From: Psoroptes ovis
Lineage: Eukaryota > Arthropoda > Arachnida > Sarcoptiformes > Psoroptidae
DNA length: 64,000 bases
Reading direction: 5' to 3'
Assembly: GCA_002943765.1 (NCBI GenBank)
Contig: PQWQ01000014.1
Span: forward strand, 124,001-188,000
Positions 10,677-21,475 of this stretch are shown piece after piece; the stretch's first letter is position 1, and each line of letters begins with the position of its first letter. The notes under the pieces are model-generated. The model worked only from the letters and a program-made list of their open reading frames with translations. It did no database searches and had not been told where the DNA came from. The position numbers and the translations under genes are program-made.

Positions 10677-11435
10677 ATGACACAGAATTCTGTTGATAAA
10701 TCAAAAGATTTCATAATCAATTTAGCTAAAAATTTGAATTATCGTGTTGCACAAGAAAATGGTCAACGCATTTTCGGTCCGCCACTTGATTGGAATGATG
10801 AAGACCGCGTCATTGAGAAAGGTACTGAAATATTTGTCGGTAAAATACCATCAGATTGTTTTGAAAATGAATTGATACCATTATTTGCACAACCTGGTCG
10901 TATTTATAAAATGCGATTGATGATTGATTTTTCTGGAAAGAATCGTGGCTATGGCTTCGTTCAGTATTTTGATAAAGAAAGTGCACAACGTGCAATTAAT
11001 ATGTTGAATCATTATGAAATTCGTGAACATTGGCCAATAGGAGTAATGTTGTCACGTAATAATAATTGCCTATTTTTCGGTAATTTACCCAACAATATCA
11101 CTAAACAAGAAATGATTAATGAAATAGGTAAACACACATCTGGTATTATTAATGCTATTTATTATGGTGGACCTAGTCGCAACAATGGTTTTGGTTTTAT
11201 TGAATATCAAAATCATAAAATGACAGCATTGGCAAGACGTAAATTTTTTCCAGGTTCAATTCTGTTATTTGATCGTCAACCAAAAGTTGATTGGGCTAGA
11301 GATGGTAATTCGTCATCATCAGCATCATCATCATTATCATCGAATTTCGTACGCAATTATTCCTCGATTGGATCTACCATATCGACAAAACGAAGAGAAT
11401 ATTTTTCATCATCACCAAATTCACTTTCAAATTAA
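10677..11435 (+). CDS. Two-RRM protein of the A1CF/RBM46/RBM47 (DND1-related) family, intronless
   Basis: A 252-residue RNA-binding protein. The N-terminal block QENGQRIFGPP is the hallmark that precedes RRM1 in A1CF, RBM46, RBM47 and DND1. RRM1 has RNP2 IFVGKI (52-57) and RNP1 RGYGFVQY (90-97), with the family's CFENELIPLF and LMIDFSGKNRG. RRM2 has RNP2 LFFGNL (132-137) and RNP1 NGFGFIEY (170-177), then ARRKFFPG and VDWA. Family members normally continue into a third RRM or a dsRNA-binding region. Here only a Ser-rich tail follows, so the protein is short. The gene has no intron, which would fit a retrocopy, but neighbouring MCM6 is also intronless. Likely role: RNA regulation, perhaps germline, by family analogy only. 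Confidence 0.85.
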   Translation: MTQNSVDKSKDFIINLAKNLNYRVAQENGQRIFGPPLDWNDEDRVIEKGTEIFVGKIPSDCFENELIPLFAQPGRIYKMRLMIDFSGKNRGYGFVQYFDKESAQRAINMLNHYEIREHWPIGVMLSRNNNCLFFGNLPNNITKQEMINEIGKHTSGIINAIYYGGPSRNNGFGFIEYQNHKMTALARRKFFPGSILLFDRQPKVDWARDGNSSSSASSSLSSNFVRNYSSIGSTISTKRREYFSSSPNSLSN

Positions 11436-11654
11436 CTGGAAAATTTTTTTTACTGAAAATTTTCAATTTAAAAAAATTCAAAGTCGTCGTTTATGAATGA
11501 ATAAAAATTTTTGGCGCAAATTTTCTCTTGTTTTTTTTTTGCATATTCAAAAGTATATGGCATTGTTAAATGCATTTTCTTTGTTTAAATCTCTTTAAAT
11601 TCCATTTAAATTTTTAAAGAATTAAAAGTTTAATTTAAATAATTTGTCAACAAA

Positions 11655-14177
11655 ATGGATGTATCCGAACATCGTACAGCTCAAGTATCACAAGTCAAAG
11701 ATGAATTGGCTGAAAAAGTTCAAAAATTATTCAAATCATTTTTAATTGAATATTATGAAGATAACAATGACAAACATCGATCATCCGATATGGAATTGAA
11801 GCCTAAATATTATGATGACATAATGACATTGATTAAACCTGAACATAATACATTATTTGTTGATTATCGTGACGTTTGTAATTATAATCAAAATTTAGCA
11901 AACGATATCAAAACAGATTTCTATCGTTTTTATCCATATTTATGTCGAGCTTTAATATCGTTTATAAATGATGAAAAGCATGAAACAATGGAACAAATAG
12001 ATCAAATGACATTGAAATTAATTATGAATAAAGAATTTTATATTGGTTTTTATGGTATTGCCGAACGTACTAAATTACGCAGTTTACGTGCTACAATGTG
12101 TTCGCAATTGGTTAAAATTGTTGGTCAAGTTGTGCGAACACACTCTGTTCATCCTGAGTTAATTTCTGGAACGTTTGAATGCATGGATTGCAGTACTGAA
12201 ATTCCTAATGTCGAACAACAATTTAAATATACATTGCCAACGATTTGTCAGAATCCAATGTGTAATAATCGAACGAAATTCCGATTATTATTACATAAAA
12301 GTCGTTTTGCCGATTTTCAAAAATTGCGCATTCAAGAATTACAATCTGATTTACCAAGAGGCTCAATTCCACGCAGTATTGATGTCATCATCCGTGGTGG
12401 TGATCGCGTTGAATGTGTACAACCAGGCGATCGTGCGGATTTTATTGGATGTTTAGTTAGTGTGCCTGATATTGCTCAAATGATTGCTGGCTCAGCTGGA
12501 TTAGTCAAATCGGACAGTGGTGCAACTGGCGATGGTATTCGTGGATTGAAAGCTTTAGGTGTGCGTGAAATGACGCATAAATTAGCATTCATGGCATGTT
12601 CAGTGATATTGGAAGAATCTGAATTGCCGATTCAATTGGAAGAGCGAAGAAAATATGAATGCGACAACATGGAACCGAGTTTCATGTCATTTAAAGAAGA
12701 TGATTTACGTAGAATTGAACAAATGTCTCAAGATAAAAATTTATTCAATAATCTTGCTAAATCTGTTTTTCCATCTATTTTCGGCAATGATGATATTAAA
12801 AAAGGTATTATCTTGCAAATGTTTGGTGGCACCCCCAAAATAACAGAGGAAAATACTAATCTTCGTGGTGACATTAATATCTGTATCGTTGGCGATCCTA
12901 GTACAGCTAAATCGCAATTTTTAAAAATTGTCTCGAATTTTGCACCAACTAGGGCTGTTTACACCAGTGGTAAAGCATCAACAGCCGCAGGTCTTACTGC
13001 TGCTGTTGTTCGTGATGATGATGGTGGATTCGTTATCGAAGCTGGTGCCCTTATGCTTGCCGATCAAGGTATTTGTTGTATTGATGAATTCGATAAAATG
13101 GATATCCGTGATCAAGTTGCCATTCATGAAGCTATGGAACAACAAACAATTTCGATCACTAAAGCCGGTGTTAAAGCAACACTAAATGCTCGTGCATCGA
13201 TTCTAGCTGCTGCCAACCCTATCTATGGAACATATGATCGTACCAAATCCTTGAGAAGAAATTTATCATTTTCATTGCCAATTATGTCTCGTTTTGATTT
13301 ATTTTTTGTTTTATTGGATGAATGTAATGAAACAGTCGATTATGCGATTGCAGATCGTATTATCGATCAACATATTCGATGTAGTGGAATGAAATCACAA
13401 CGTAGTGATGATAGTGTTTATACCTTGGATGAAGTACGAATGTATATTAAATTTGCTAAACAATTCAAACCTAAAATGACATTAGAATCGGAAAAATATT
13501 TGGTGGAAACTTATAAACAGCTACGATTAAATGGTTGCGGAGAAAAAGGTGGTGGCGTGTTCAAACAAAGTAAACAGCAATGGAGAATAACAGTACGTCA
13601 ATTAGAATCATTAATTCGTTTGTCCGAAGCGATCGCACGGCTTTATTGCTCAAATATTGTAGAAATCAAACACGTGACTGAAGCATCAAGACTATTGAAT
13701 AAATCGATCATCAAAATAGATCAGCCAGACATAAGTTTATTAGATGATTTGACTGAAGATGAATTAAATGAACTAACTAAAGAAAATGTACCGCCATCAC
13801 AACAACAAATATCGAATGAAACATTGAAAATATCATATGAAAAATATCAAACAATAACAAATTTATTGGTTATTAAATTACAACGTGAAGAAGTTAAAAT
13901 TGAATCAGGTGAAAGTGAAGGCTTCCGTAGATCACAATTGATTGATTGGTATTTACAACAGATTGTCAATGATATTGAAACTGAATCAGAATTAATTCAA
14001 CAAAAAATGATTTGTGAAAAAATCATTGACAAATTAATAAATGTCGATCATATTATCATAGAATTGAAAACATCTGAATCACAAGGTACCATAGATGGTG
14101 ATGAAAAAATTACAACAGATCAATCATCAGATAATATACTTGTTGTTCATCCAGATTATGTAATTGATGATATATAA
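11655..14177 (+). CDS. MCM6: DNA replication licensing factor MCM6
   Basis: MCM6 is a subunit of the MCM2-7 replicative helicase that unwinds origin DNA in the nucleus. A single exon encodes 840 residues, slightly longer than the usual ~820. The N-terminal domain includes a C4 zinc motif beginning CMDC (176-179) and completed by CQNPMC. The AAA+ core has Walker A VGDPSTAKS (about 411-419), Walker B CIDEFDKMD (about 475-483) and the arginine-finger motif SRFD (about 546). The family blocks PRSIDVI and FMACSV support MCM6 rather than other paralogues. The winged-helix C-terminal domain is present after a Glu-rich linker. The ATG is the first in frame after an upstream AT-rich stretch. No breaks were seen. 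Confidence 0.97.
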   Translation: MDVSEHRTAQVSQVKDELAEKVQKLFKSFLIEYYEDNNDKHRSSDMELKPKYYDDIMTLIKPEHNTLFVDYRDVCNYNQNLANDIKTDFYRFYPYLCRALISFINDEKHETMEQIDQMTLKLIMNKEFYIGFYGIAERTKLRSLRATMCSQLVKIVGQVVRTHSVHPELISGTFECMDCSTEIPNVEQQFKYTLPTICQNPMCNNRTKFRLLLHKSRFADFQKLRIQELQSDLPRGSIPRSIDVIIRGGDRVECVQPGDRADFIGCLVSVPDIAQMIAGSAGLVKSDSGATGDGIRGLKALGVREMTHKLAFMACSVILEESELPIQLEERRKYECDNMEPSFMSFKEDDLRRIEQMSQDKNLFNNLAKSVFPSIFGNDDIKKGIILQMFGGTPKITEENTNLRGDINICIVGDPSTAKSQFLKIVSNFAPTRAVYTSGKASTAAGLTAAVVRDDDGGFVIEAGALMLADQGICCIDEFDKMDIRDQVAIHEAMEQQTISITKAGVKATLNARASILAAANPIYGTYDRTKSLRRNLSFSLPIMSRFDLFFVLLDECNETVDYAIADRIIDQHIRCSGMKSQRSDDSVYTLDEVRMYIKFAKQFKPKMTLESEKYLVETYKQLRLNGCGEKGGGVFKQSKQQWRITVRQLESLIRLSEAIARLYCSNIVEIKHVTEASRLLNKSIIKIDQPDISLLDDLTEDELNELTKENVPPSQQQISNETLKISYEKYQTITNLLVIKLQREEVKIESGESEGFRRSQLIDWYLQQIVNDIETESELIQQKMICEKIIDKLINVDHIIIELKTSESQGTIDGDEKITTDQSSDNILVVHPDYVIDDI

Positions 14178-14219
14178 ATTATTTCATTTATGGACCAAAT
14201 AAAATATTGATTAGTTTCG

Positions 14220-15211
14220 CTACTTGTCCATTTGTTTTGATTCAATTTTCAATAATTTTTTCATTTTGGGATTCACTATTATTAAATTTTGTATCAATCC
14301 CATTGATGATGAGATGCACCAATAAAAACTCATATCTGATGGCATCATCAAACCTAACGGTACAAGTGCAATACTGAATAGTCTGCCACCATTCGTGATA
14401 ATTTTGACAAATAATGAATCTTGTAAATTATTTTTTTTACGTTCATTGACGTGAATTTGAATGATTGTCAAATTCATTATACAAGTGATTATTGGAAGAA
14501 TACCAATTGGATCGGGTATCGTAAGATCAGTGAACCAAAACAGGCCTTCATTTTTAAGTTGTTCATGTGCCATAATGCATTTAGCATTACTAGGATCTGG
14601 CTGCAGCAATGCTAAATTACGATAACAATTCGATAATATTATCCACATTGGAATTTGAAAAAAGGCAACCAATGTCGCTTTCATTGGGTGACAATTATCA
14701 CGCTGAATCAAACGATTTATCTCTTTTGTTAACTATAATTTAGAGAAAAATATATTGAAAATATCATTCTATGAATTGAGATCGAGCATACCGTTTTACG
14801 ATATAATTGTTGCGTTTTCTTTGCTGACAATCCCAGTAAATAAGCTTCTTCTTTGATTGTATTGCGAAGATTTCTAGATAATAATTGTATTTCTGGTTTC
14901 AATTCAGCATACCTTAGAAGTATTTTTCGTTGTAAAACAGTCAGTGGAAACGCAATGAATGCACGAGCCACTATCGTAATCATAGATATTTCTAGAGCCC
15001 ATGGTATACCTAAATAATCATGTAATGATATTAAGCTATCCATTGTTTGACGAACAATCGCTGAATTCGCAATCGGTTGATTTAAACCGATCAAAGTTGA
15101 TGATTGATGATATTTAGATGATCTATTGTATATAGTATTGATTCCATAATTTTGTTTCACGATTTTTGAAAAAATCAAAGCTCGATTTGATCGGAAAAAA
15201 TTGATTATCAT
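14220..15211 (-). CDS. COX18: Mitochondrial inner-membrane insertase COX18
   Basis: This is a YidC/Oxa1-family insertase that helps export the COX2 C-terminus during cytochrome c oxidase assembly. Exons complement(14220..14732, 14792..15211) join in phase 0 across a 59-bp intron to give 310 residues, close to the family length. The first ~40 residues are basic and Ser/Tyr-rich, fitting a mitochondrial targeting peptide. Diagnostic blocks are LQRKILLRYAELKPEIQLLSRNL, then RDNCHPMKATLVAFFQIPMWI, GLFWFTDLTIPDPIGILPII and MPSDMSFYWCISSSMGLIQNL. The RDNCHP...QIPMWI segment separates COX18 from OXA1L. It converges on MCM6, with only 42 bp between the two stop codons. Confidence 0.93.
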
Positions 15212-15850
15212 TATTTTTTAAATTGATTGAAAAACATTTAACGAAAAAACATTGAATGAGTTAAAATAGCCAAAATTAAGATTTAAAAAACATCCGAGTG
15301 AAAATAGTTCAAGTTGAGTTTTTTTGTTTACAAAAAAATTCTTTCAATCTGCGCATTCGTATTTTCCCGCTTATTATGGATTATTGTGAATGAAGGGATA
15401 AAAAGCTTAACGATTTTTTTCACCACAATTTATTGGTTTGAGCCTTTTTCTTTTGTAATCGTCGTTATTTTTTATTTATCGTTATCTAAATTATTATTGC
15501 ATTTCAGCACTTTATTCTTAAACAGTCGAATCATTATATTTGTAAATATGTAAGTTGATAGTTGTCATTAATTCTCGATTTGTCATTAATTTCATTTTAT
15601 TTAGATTGGAAATTACAATCGAAATTTGACATTTATCTCTATCATCGATGATTGAGCATAATAGTGGTATGAATCCAAAATTGATGAATAATCTCTCAAG
15701 AATATTCAATTTTAATAATACGTGAGTTGTGATTTTGATTAATCAATTTTCAATTAATAATTACGCATGTACGTTTATTTTCGAAAAATAATTTTAGATT
15801 TTTGAATAAAAAAATTTCAATTTGAATAGTTTTTCGAATCGGCAGTGATA
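15212..15850. promoter_or_regulatory. Divergent intergenic region between COX18 and JADE
   Basis: About 640 bp between two genes that point away from each other, presumably containing both promoters and any JADE 5' untranslated exon. Open frames at 15314-15553 (+) and 15518-15709 (-) are short, hydrophobic or repetitive and match nothing I know. Confidence 0.4.
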
Positions 15851-18388
15851 ATGAAACCGAAAAATGAAAATTCGAACGAGTCTAAGAGTTGGAAACGGTT
15901 CAAAAATGGTAATATTGGATCGGTATTTGTATTTCAAATTTTTAATTTTCTTTTATTGGGATAGATTCGTATTTTTCAAATGAATCAATCAATAAAACAA
16001 GAATTTATAATGTAGAATCAAGAAAGAAACCTGCGGAATTAGTGCGCAAAGATTTAATATCAGCCATGAAATTGCCCGATCACGAATTATTGAACCGCGA
16101 TGATTATATTGAAATTCTTGACTCATGGCGAGAAGAATGGGAAAAAGGTGTTCAGGTTCCCGTTAATCCAGATTCGATGCCAATTTCGAATGTAAAATTG
16201 GTTGAAAATAATTTGTCAAATAAAGTCGATAATGAAAAATTCAATTTACCCAAAGATCTTATTATGACAAATACTCATGATACAAAAAATTATTTTAATT
16301 CATCCTCATATGAACTCGATATACAAGACATATGTTGGTTGCAAGCTCTTAGAGAATCAGATTTAGATTTAGATTTAGAGGAGCATTTATTAGAAAAAGC
16401 TATTGATCTTTTTGAAATGCATTGTGCACAGAATATTGATGATTCACAAGTCGGTATCGAATATGATGATCATATTGTGTGTGATGTGTGTCAAAGTCCT
16501 TATGGTGAAGATGGAAATGAGATGGTATTCTGTGATCTTTGCAATATTTGTGTACATCAAGCTTGTTATGGTATTAATGAGATTCCAGATGGTGAATGGC
16601 TTTGTAAACCGTGTGAAGAGTTGGGCACAAAACGGAAAAACGCATTTTGTGTATTATGTCCTAATAGTGGTGGAGCATTAAAACCAACAACTAAACCAAA
16701 TAAATGGGCGCATGTATCATGTGTATATTGGATACCTGAAGCGAAATTTCTTGATTATAATACTCTCGAACCTATTGAAACCAAATCTATTCCGAATTGG
16801 AGATGGAATTTGATTTGTTCACTTTGTAATATCAAAAAAGGTGCTCCGATCATATGTGCTGTATGTATTTAGTATAATTGAATTGAAAAATCGTTTTATT
16901 TATAATTAAATTCTAACCCCTAGGAGAAAAATTGTCGCTGTTCATATCATGTGACATGTGCATTTAAACATAGATTAAAAATGAAAATTGTATTTTTATC
17001 AGATGGAAAATCAGATATTCGTTTGAAATCATTTTGTCAAAAGCATACTAAACAACAGCGAAATACCAGTGAAAACAACGATGACAGCAATAAATTTAAA
17101 GAGATTGATTTTTACTCAAATTTATATGAAATGAATGGAAATAATAATGAAGAATCTGAAGAGCTACAAGGAGAAATGAACTCGAAAAAACAATGTGAAT
17201 TCTGGAAATATGTGGATGTAAATAAAATTTCTCAAGAGGTATGTTAAGATCTTTATTTTCTAGTTATGCCATTCAAGATTTTCATTGTCATTTTCATTCA
17301 TTTAAAAGATCTCTCAAATTTATAATGTTAACATTGATGACAATGTAAATAATTTTAATTCATCGATTTTAAAAAATCATTCAGTTAATTCAATGTCATT
17401 AAGCCAAATCTTGCAATTGATATACGAATACTGGAAATTGAAACGAATTTCAAATCATGGAAATTCATTGATTAAAATGACATTCGAGGAAAAATTTCAG
17501 GAACAATTACAGATACATAAAAATCAAATATTATCGTTCCGTTATCATTTGGAACGTTTACGAACTTTGGCATACATGATTTGCCGTCGTGAAAAAATCA
17601 AACAAAATTGGCTGAATACACAGCGTGAAATAATTACCACAACACTGAATTTAGCCGATAATCCTGAATTAATAACACAAGCTAATGGTGAGCAATTTTT
17701 AATAGACGAACATCAAAAATTATTTTCGAAAATAATATCAAATAATTCGATATTTTTGGATCAATCTAACGTGAAAACGAATGATGATAATAAAACTCTC
17801 AGTGATGATCATAATGAAGATAAAGATAGTGTTACGTCGACATCGGTCACATCTACAAGCAAACCCAAAGCAGAATATTCAACAAATAATTTAATAAAAG
17901 AGATAAAACATTTAAAACGTTCACCATTGTCAAAACATAATCCGTACGCAAGAATATATTTGACTCAAACGAAATCAAGAAAATCGAATCGATTGACAAA
18001 TGATGATTTCGATAAAATTGATCTCAAGTGTGAAAATAAAACTGAGGAAAAATTAATTGATTTACAACACAAAAAGCAACTTCATGAGACAATTTTAGAC
18101 AACAATATCACTAATCTGAATGATGATTGTCATCATCAAAATGAAAACATTGACTCAAATAAAAAATTTATCGGCTACAAAAATCGTCATGCCAATGAGC
18201 ATCAACATTTCACTTCAGAAATTAAATATGAAAAAGATAAAATATTGATTACTGAATCACAATATGATGATCGCCATCGTTCACCACTGAAACAGAATGG
18301 TAATAATGATAATCATTATAAAAAACTTCGAAATCACGATTCTATAATAATGAATAGAAAATATCCATTGCGTAATAAAATAAAATAA
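15851..18388 (+). CDS. JADE1: JADE/Rhinoceros PHD-finger scaffold of the HBO1 acetyltransferase complex
   Basis: This is a chromatin scaffold protein that recruits HBO1 with ING and EAF6. Exons 15851-15908, 15965-16860, 16924-17238 and 17309-18388 join in phases 1, 0 and 0 to give 782 residues. The N-terminal block KPAELVRKDLISAMKLPD, then WREEWEKGVQVPVNPDSMP, is the JADE signature. PHD1 runs from VCDVCQSPYGEDGNEMVFCD to GEWLCKPC. A zinc knuckle (CVLCPNSGGALKP) and the extended PHD2 (HVSCVYWIPEAKF to CSYHVTCAFKHRL) follow and complete the PZP module. Downstream LIYEYWKLKR and LERLRTLAYMICRREKIKQ match the conserved JADE C-terminal block. The tail is charged, Asn-rich and divergent. Vertebrates have three JADE genes and flies one (rno), so the paralogue number in the symbol is nominal. 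It is convergent with WDR44 (90 bp apart). Confidence 0.93.
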
Positions 18389-18478
18389 AATTTATTATCA
18401 TCAAAATTTTGAATATATTTGGGAATTTTTTCTTCACTTTCTGTAAATAAAAACATTATTTATAAAATAATTTTTTTT

Positions 18479-21475
18479 TCAATGTTTACTAAATATTCTT
18501 ATATAACCATTAAAATCTGCCGCCGCTATTATATAACGTGCTTTCTCTTCAATTTGACCTGGTACAGATGCAAATATTGCAGATGTGACAATTTTAGTAG
18601 CTGCATTCGACTTAGTGATCGGTGTAGCTGTTGATGATTGTTGTTGATTAGAATCTGAACTTTTTGTCATCATTGATGATGAAGATGATTCCACTAAATT
18701 AGCATCACTGATCATCGTATTTTCTTTTGCTGTTTCACTTTGATCATTGCTATTATTTGTGATTGTTTGATTGGAATGGGAATCATTTTTGGATATGGAC
18801 AATGTGGATGAATCATCTGTTGCGGTTGTTGTTGTTGTTGGGAAGACAGTCGATGGAATTGTTTGTTGTACATTCAATAAGCGTATGCATTCATATTGTT
18901 TATTACGATCACGTCTTTGACCAATCGTAGAATTATCTTGCGTACGCCATATATAAAATGAATTATTTTCTGAACCACAGATAATATATTTATGATCATG
19001 TGAAACAGATGCTTTAATTTGACTCGATTGATTGATACAGCCTTTATATTTGCATGTCAATGATAAATCACGTAAATCATATAAACGTAATCTTGAATCA
19101 TTTGTTGTCACCAATATTTTGTTATTTGCATCGATACTTTCAATTCCAGCTACTTTATTTGGACGAAATCTTCTTGTCGCACTCGTTTGTCCAGCTGATG
19201 AACCGATGGAATTTTTGATATTCACGTGAATTTGAGTGAAATATTTCAATTGATCAGTTGTGTAGAAAATTATTCGTCCATCATATGTACCGATGACAGC
19301 AAATTTGCCATTTTGCACAAATGACGATGCAGTTATTAATCCATGTGATGGATTCATATCAGAATCTTTATCATTATTACCACTGCCACTTCCACGTTGA
19401 CTTGATAATGAGGGAACTTCATTCCATAATGTTACTCGTTTATCTGGTATATTCCATAAACGCAATTTTCCATCAAGTGAACCACTTAAGAAATATCTAT
19501 CATCTCTTGGATGAAATTGAATTGTCGTCACGAAATCAATATGTCTGAATGTGCATAAACATTCTATTTGTGTAATATGCCAAAGACGAACCGTTTTGTC
19601 CATTGATGACGACAAAAGAAAATGATTTTTTGACCATGCTAAATCTAATACATCGGCAGTATGACCACGATAAATAGTGAATAGTAATAATGGACCTTCC
19701 TCGGACAATGTATTATCTTCATCTTTATACAATTCTTTAGCCAATGCTGATGAATTAGATGATGAAGACGAATTATTGTGTGAATCACAGGTATTTAAAC
19801 TTCCATTACGTGAATAGGACGATGATGACTTTTGTGTTTGACTTCTGCCGAATGAATCACCGTTTGAGCCTCGTTCTCTAGTTGAATTAGGCGATACATG
19901 TTGACCGGATGCTTTATTTCTTAATTGTGTGAAATATTTCCATGATTTCTGTGAACAATAAACTCTCAATAAATGATCTTGTCCAGCTGCAGCTAACAAT
20001 TGGCTACAATTACTGAATTTCATGCACCAAATTGCACCTTTACAATCATTTATTTCTTGTATTAATTTTAAACCTTCAAAATCAGCACTGCCACGCTTAT
20101 GATTTACTTTCAATTTATAACGAGGTGGAGCAGGTGGTACAATGTCACCTTCATTTGGATCAACATGAAATGTTGAACGTTTTTTAGTAGATGTTGCTTT
20201 CACACCTTTGACACCTTTTATTAAACCTGAACCTATTCGTTTCAAATCGCGTATTTTAGCTTTGATTTTTCCATCTTTGTAATCATAATTTTTATCATAT
20301 TCATCATAATCATCATCTTCATCATCATTATCAAATTCATTATCATTTTCGATTGAATCTAATAATTTCTTTTTGTTTTTCTTGTCCAATGTTGCTTTCT
20401 TCTCACTTTTCATCTCACTCAATGTTGATGATATCAAAGATGTTACACTTTTGAATGTTGAATCAGCTAAACTTGTCGATGATGTTTCTTTTTCCAATGA
20501 ATTTGATAAGTCAGTATTTGTCAATTTCATCAAATGTAAACTCAATGGATTTAAACATAAATCATCTGAGTCATCTATCTGTTGCTGCTTTTGTAATTGA
20601 TCATTTTTATTATCTTTATTAATCACTTCCATTTTTGATTGATTTGCTGAATCTGCATTTGAAGTTGCTTGAATGTTATTTTTAACAATCGTTGTTGTTG
20701 ATGTCATGATTGAACTATTTGTTTCAGCATCATTCATACTTTCACCGCTACTAGGACTGGGTAAATTATCTTTTGCATTCAAATTTTTCGATATTTCTTC
20801 TAGTTGTTCTTTTGAGAAAATAAAATCTTGTTTGATTGACTTTTTGAATGCTGCGGACGATTTATTAGCCATAATATCATCATGAAATGCACTTCTTTTA
20901 TCAACATTCATTTCGGTGATACTCAAATCACCTTTTATACTAGCAATGTCATCTAAAATACTTGATAAATTTTGTCCATGAATCTGGCAGGCAGGTGTAG
21001 ATGATTCTATTGAATTAGTTACACTTTGACTTTCACCTGATGATTGATTACCGGTTACGTTATTATTATTATTATTGTTATTTGTTTGATCCATATCATT
21101 GGACGTTTCACGCAATGCAATTTTTTTCTTTCTTGATCTTGGTGGTGGAAGTGGTACATTGGTATTTTCATTCATTGATTGTTGTTGTGCCGGAATATCA
21201 TCAATTTTTGAATTTTCAATTAAATTTTCATTTTTCGATGGTGAATGTGTAGCCGTTTCAACATGACTTGAATTCATAGAATAAATACCACTGTCGACCA
21301 TCAAATTTGTATTATTAATATTATTATTAGATTTCGTCAAAACATTATCATCATTGTTATTATTATTGGTTTGTTCAATTGGTATCACTTCAGGTGCATC
21401 GTAGAATTCATCCGATGTTGATGACGATTCATCAGATGTGCCCGATGATGGATCATTCTTTTCTTCATCAGACAT
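18479..21475 (-). CDS. WDR44: WD-repeat protein WDR44 (Rab11-binding)
   Basis: This is a Rab11 effector involved in endosomal recycling and ER-tubule contacts. A single exon encodes 998 residues. Near the N-terminus, EFYDAPEV (residues 23-30) is the conserved FFAT-like motif described for WDR44 binding to VAP proteins. A proline-rich PPLPPPRSRKKK-like segment (PLPPPRSRKKK) and long Asn/Ser tracts follow. From about residue 480, the WD propeller begins: GAIWCMKFSNCSQLLAAAGQDH, GHTADVLDLAWSKNHFLLSSS, MDKTVRLWHITQIECLCTF, FHPRDDRYFLSGSLDGKLRLWNIPDK and ILVTTNDSRLRLYDLRDLSL. A low-complexity Ser/Thr insertion of about 90 residues interrupts the propeller before the last blade (ARYIIAAADFNGYIRIF). 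The start fits the conserved acidic N-terminus. Confidence 0.95.
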   Translation of the reverse strand: MSDEEKNDPSSGTSDESSSTSDEFYDAPEVIPIEQTNNNNNDDNVLTKSNNNINNTNLMVDSGIYSMNSSHVETATHSPSKNENLIENSKIDDIPAQQQSMNENTNVPLPPPRSRKKKIALRETSNDMDQTNNNNNNNNVTGNQSSGESQSVTNSIESSTPACQIHGQNLSSILDDIASIKGDLSITEMNVDKRSAFHDDIMANKSSAAFKKSIKQDFIFSKEQLEEISKNLNAKDNLPSPSSGESMNDAETNSSIMTSTTTIVKNNIQATSNADSANQSKMEVINKDNKNDQLQKQQQIDDSDDLCLNPLSLHLMKLTNTDLSNSLEKETSSTSLADSTFKSVTSLISSTLSEMKSEKKATLDKKNKKKLLDSIENDNEFDNDDEDDDYDEYDKNYDYKDGKIKAKIRDLKRIGSGLIKGVKGVKATSTKKRSTFHVDPNEGDIVPPAPPRYKLKVNHKRGSADFEGLKLIQEINDCKGAIWCMKFSNCSQLLAAAGQDHLLRVYCSQKSWKYFTQLRNKASGQHVSPNSTRERGSNGDSFGRSQTQKSSSSYSRNGSLNTCDSHNNSSSSSNSSALAKELYKDEDNTLSEEGPLLLFTIYRGHTADVLDLAWSKNHFLLSSSMDKTVRLWHITQIECLCTFRHIDFVTTIQFHPRDDRYFLSGSLDGKLRLWNIPDKRVTLWNEVPSLSSQRGSGSGNNDKDSDMNPSHGLITASSFVQNGKFAVIGTYDGRIIFYTTDQLKYFTQIHVNIKNSIGSSAGQTSATRRFRPNKVAGIESIDANNKILVTTNDSRLRLYDLRDLSLTCKYKGCINQSSQIKASVSHDHKYIICGSENNSFYIWRTQDNSTIGQRRDRNKQYECIRLLNVQQTIPSTVFPTTTTTATDDSSTLSISKNDSHSNQTITNNSNDQSETAKENTMISDANLVESSSSSMMTKSSDSNQQQSSTATPITKSNAATKIVTSAIFASVPGQIEEKARYIIAAADFNGYIRIFSKH

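Noticed and set aside
15314..15553. 79-codon hydrophobic frame between COX18 and JADE
   Set aside because: No similarity recognised and in the expected promoter region; Phe/Ile/Leu bias follows from T-rich sequence.
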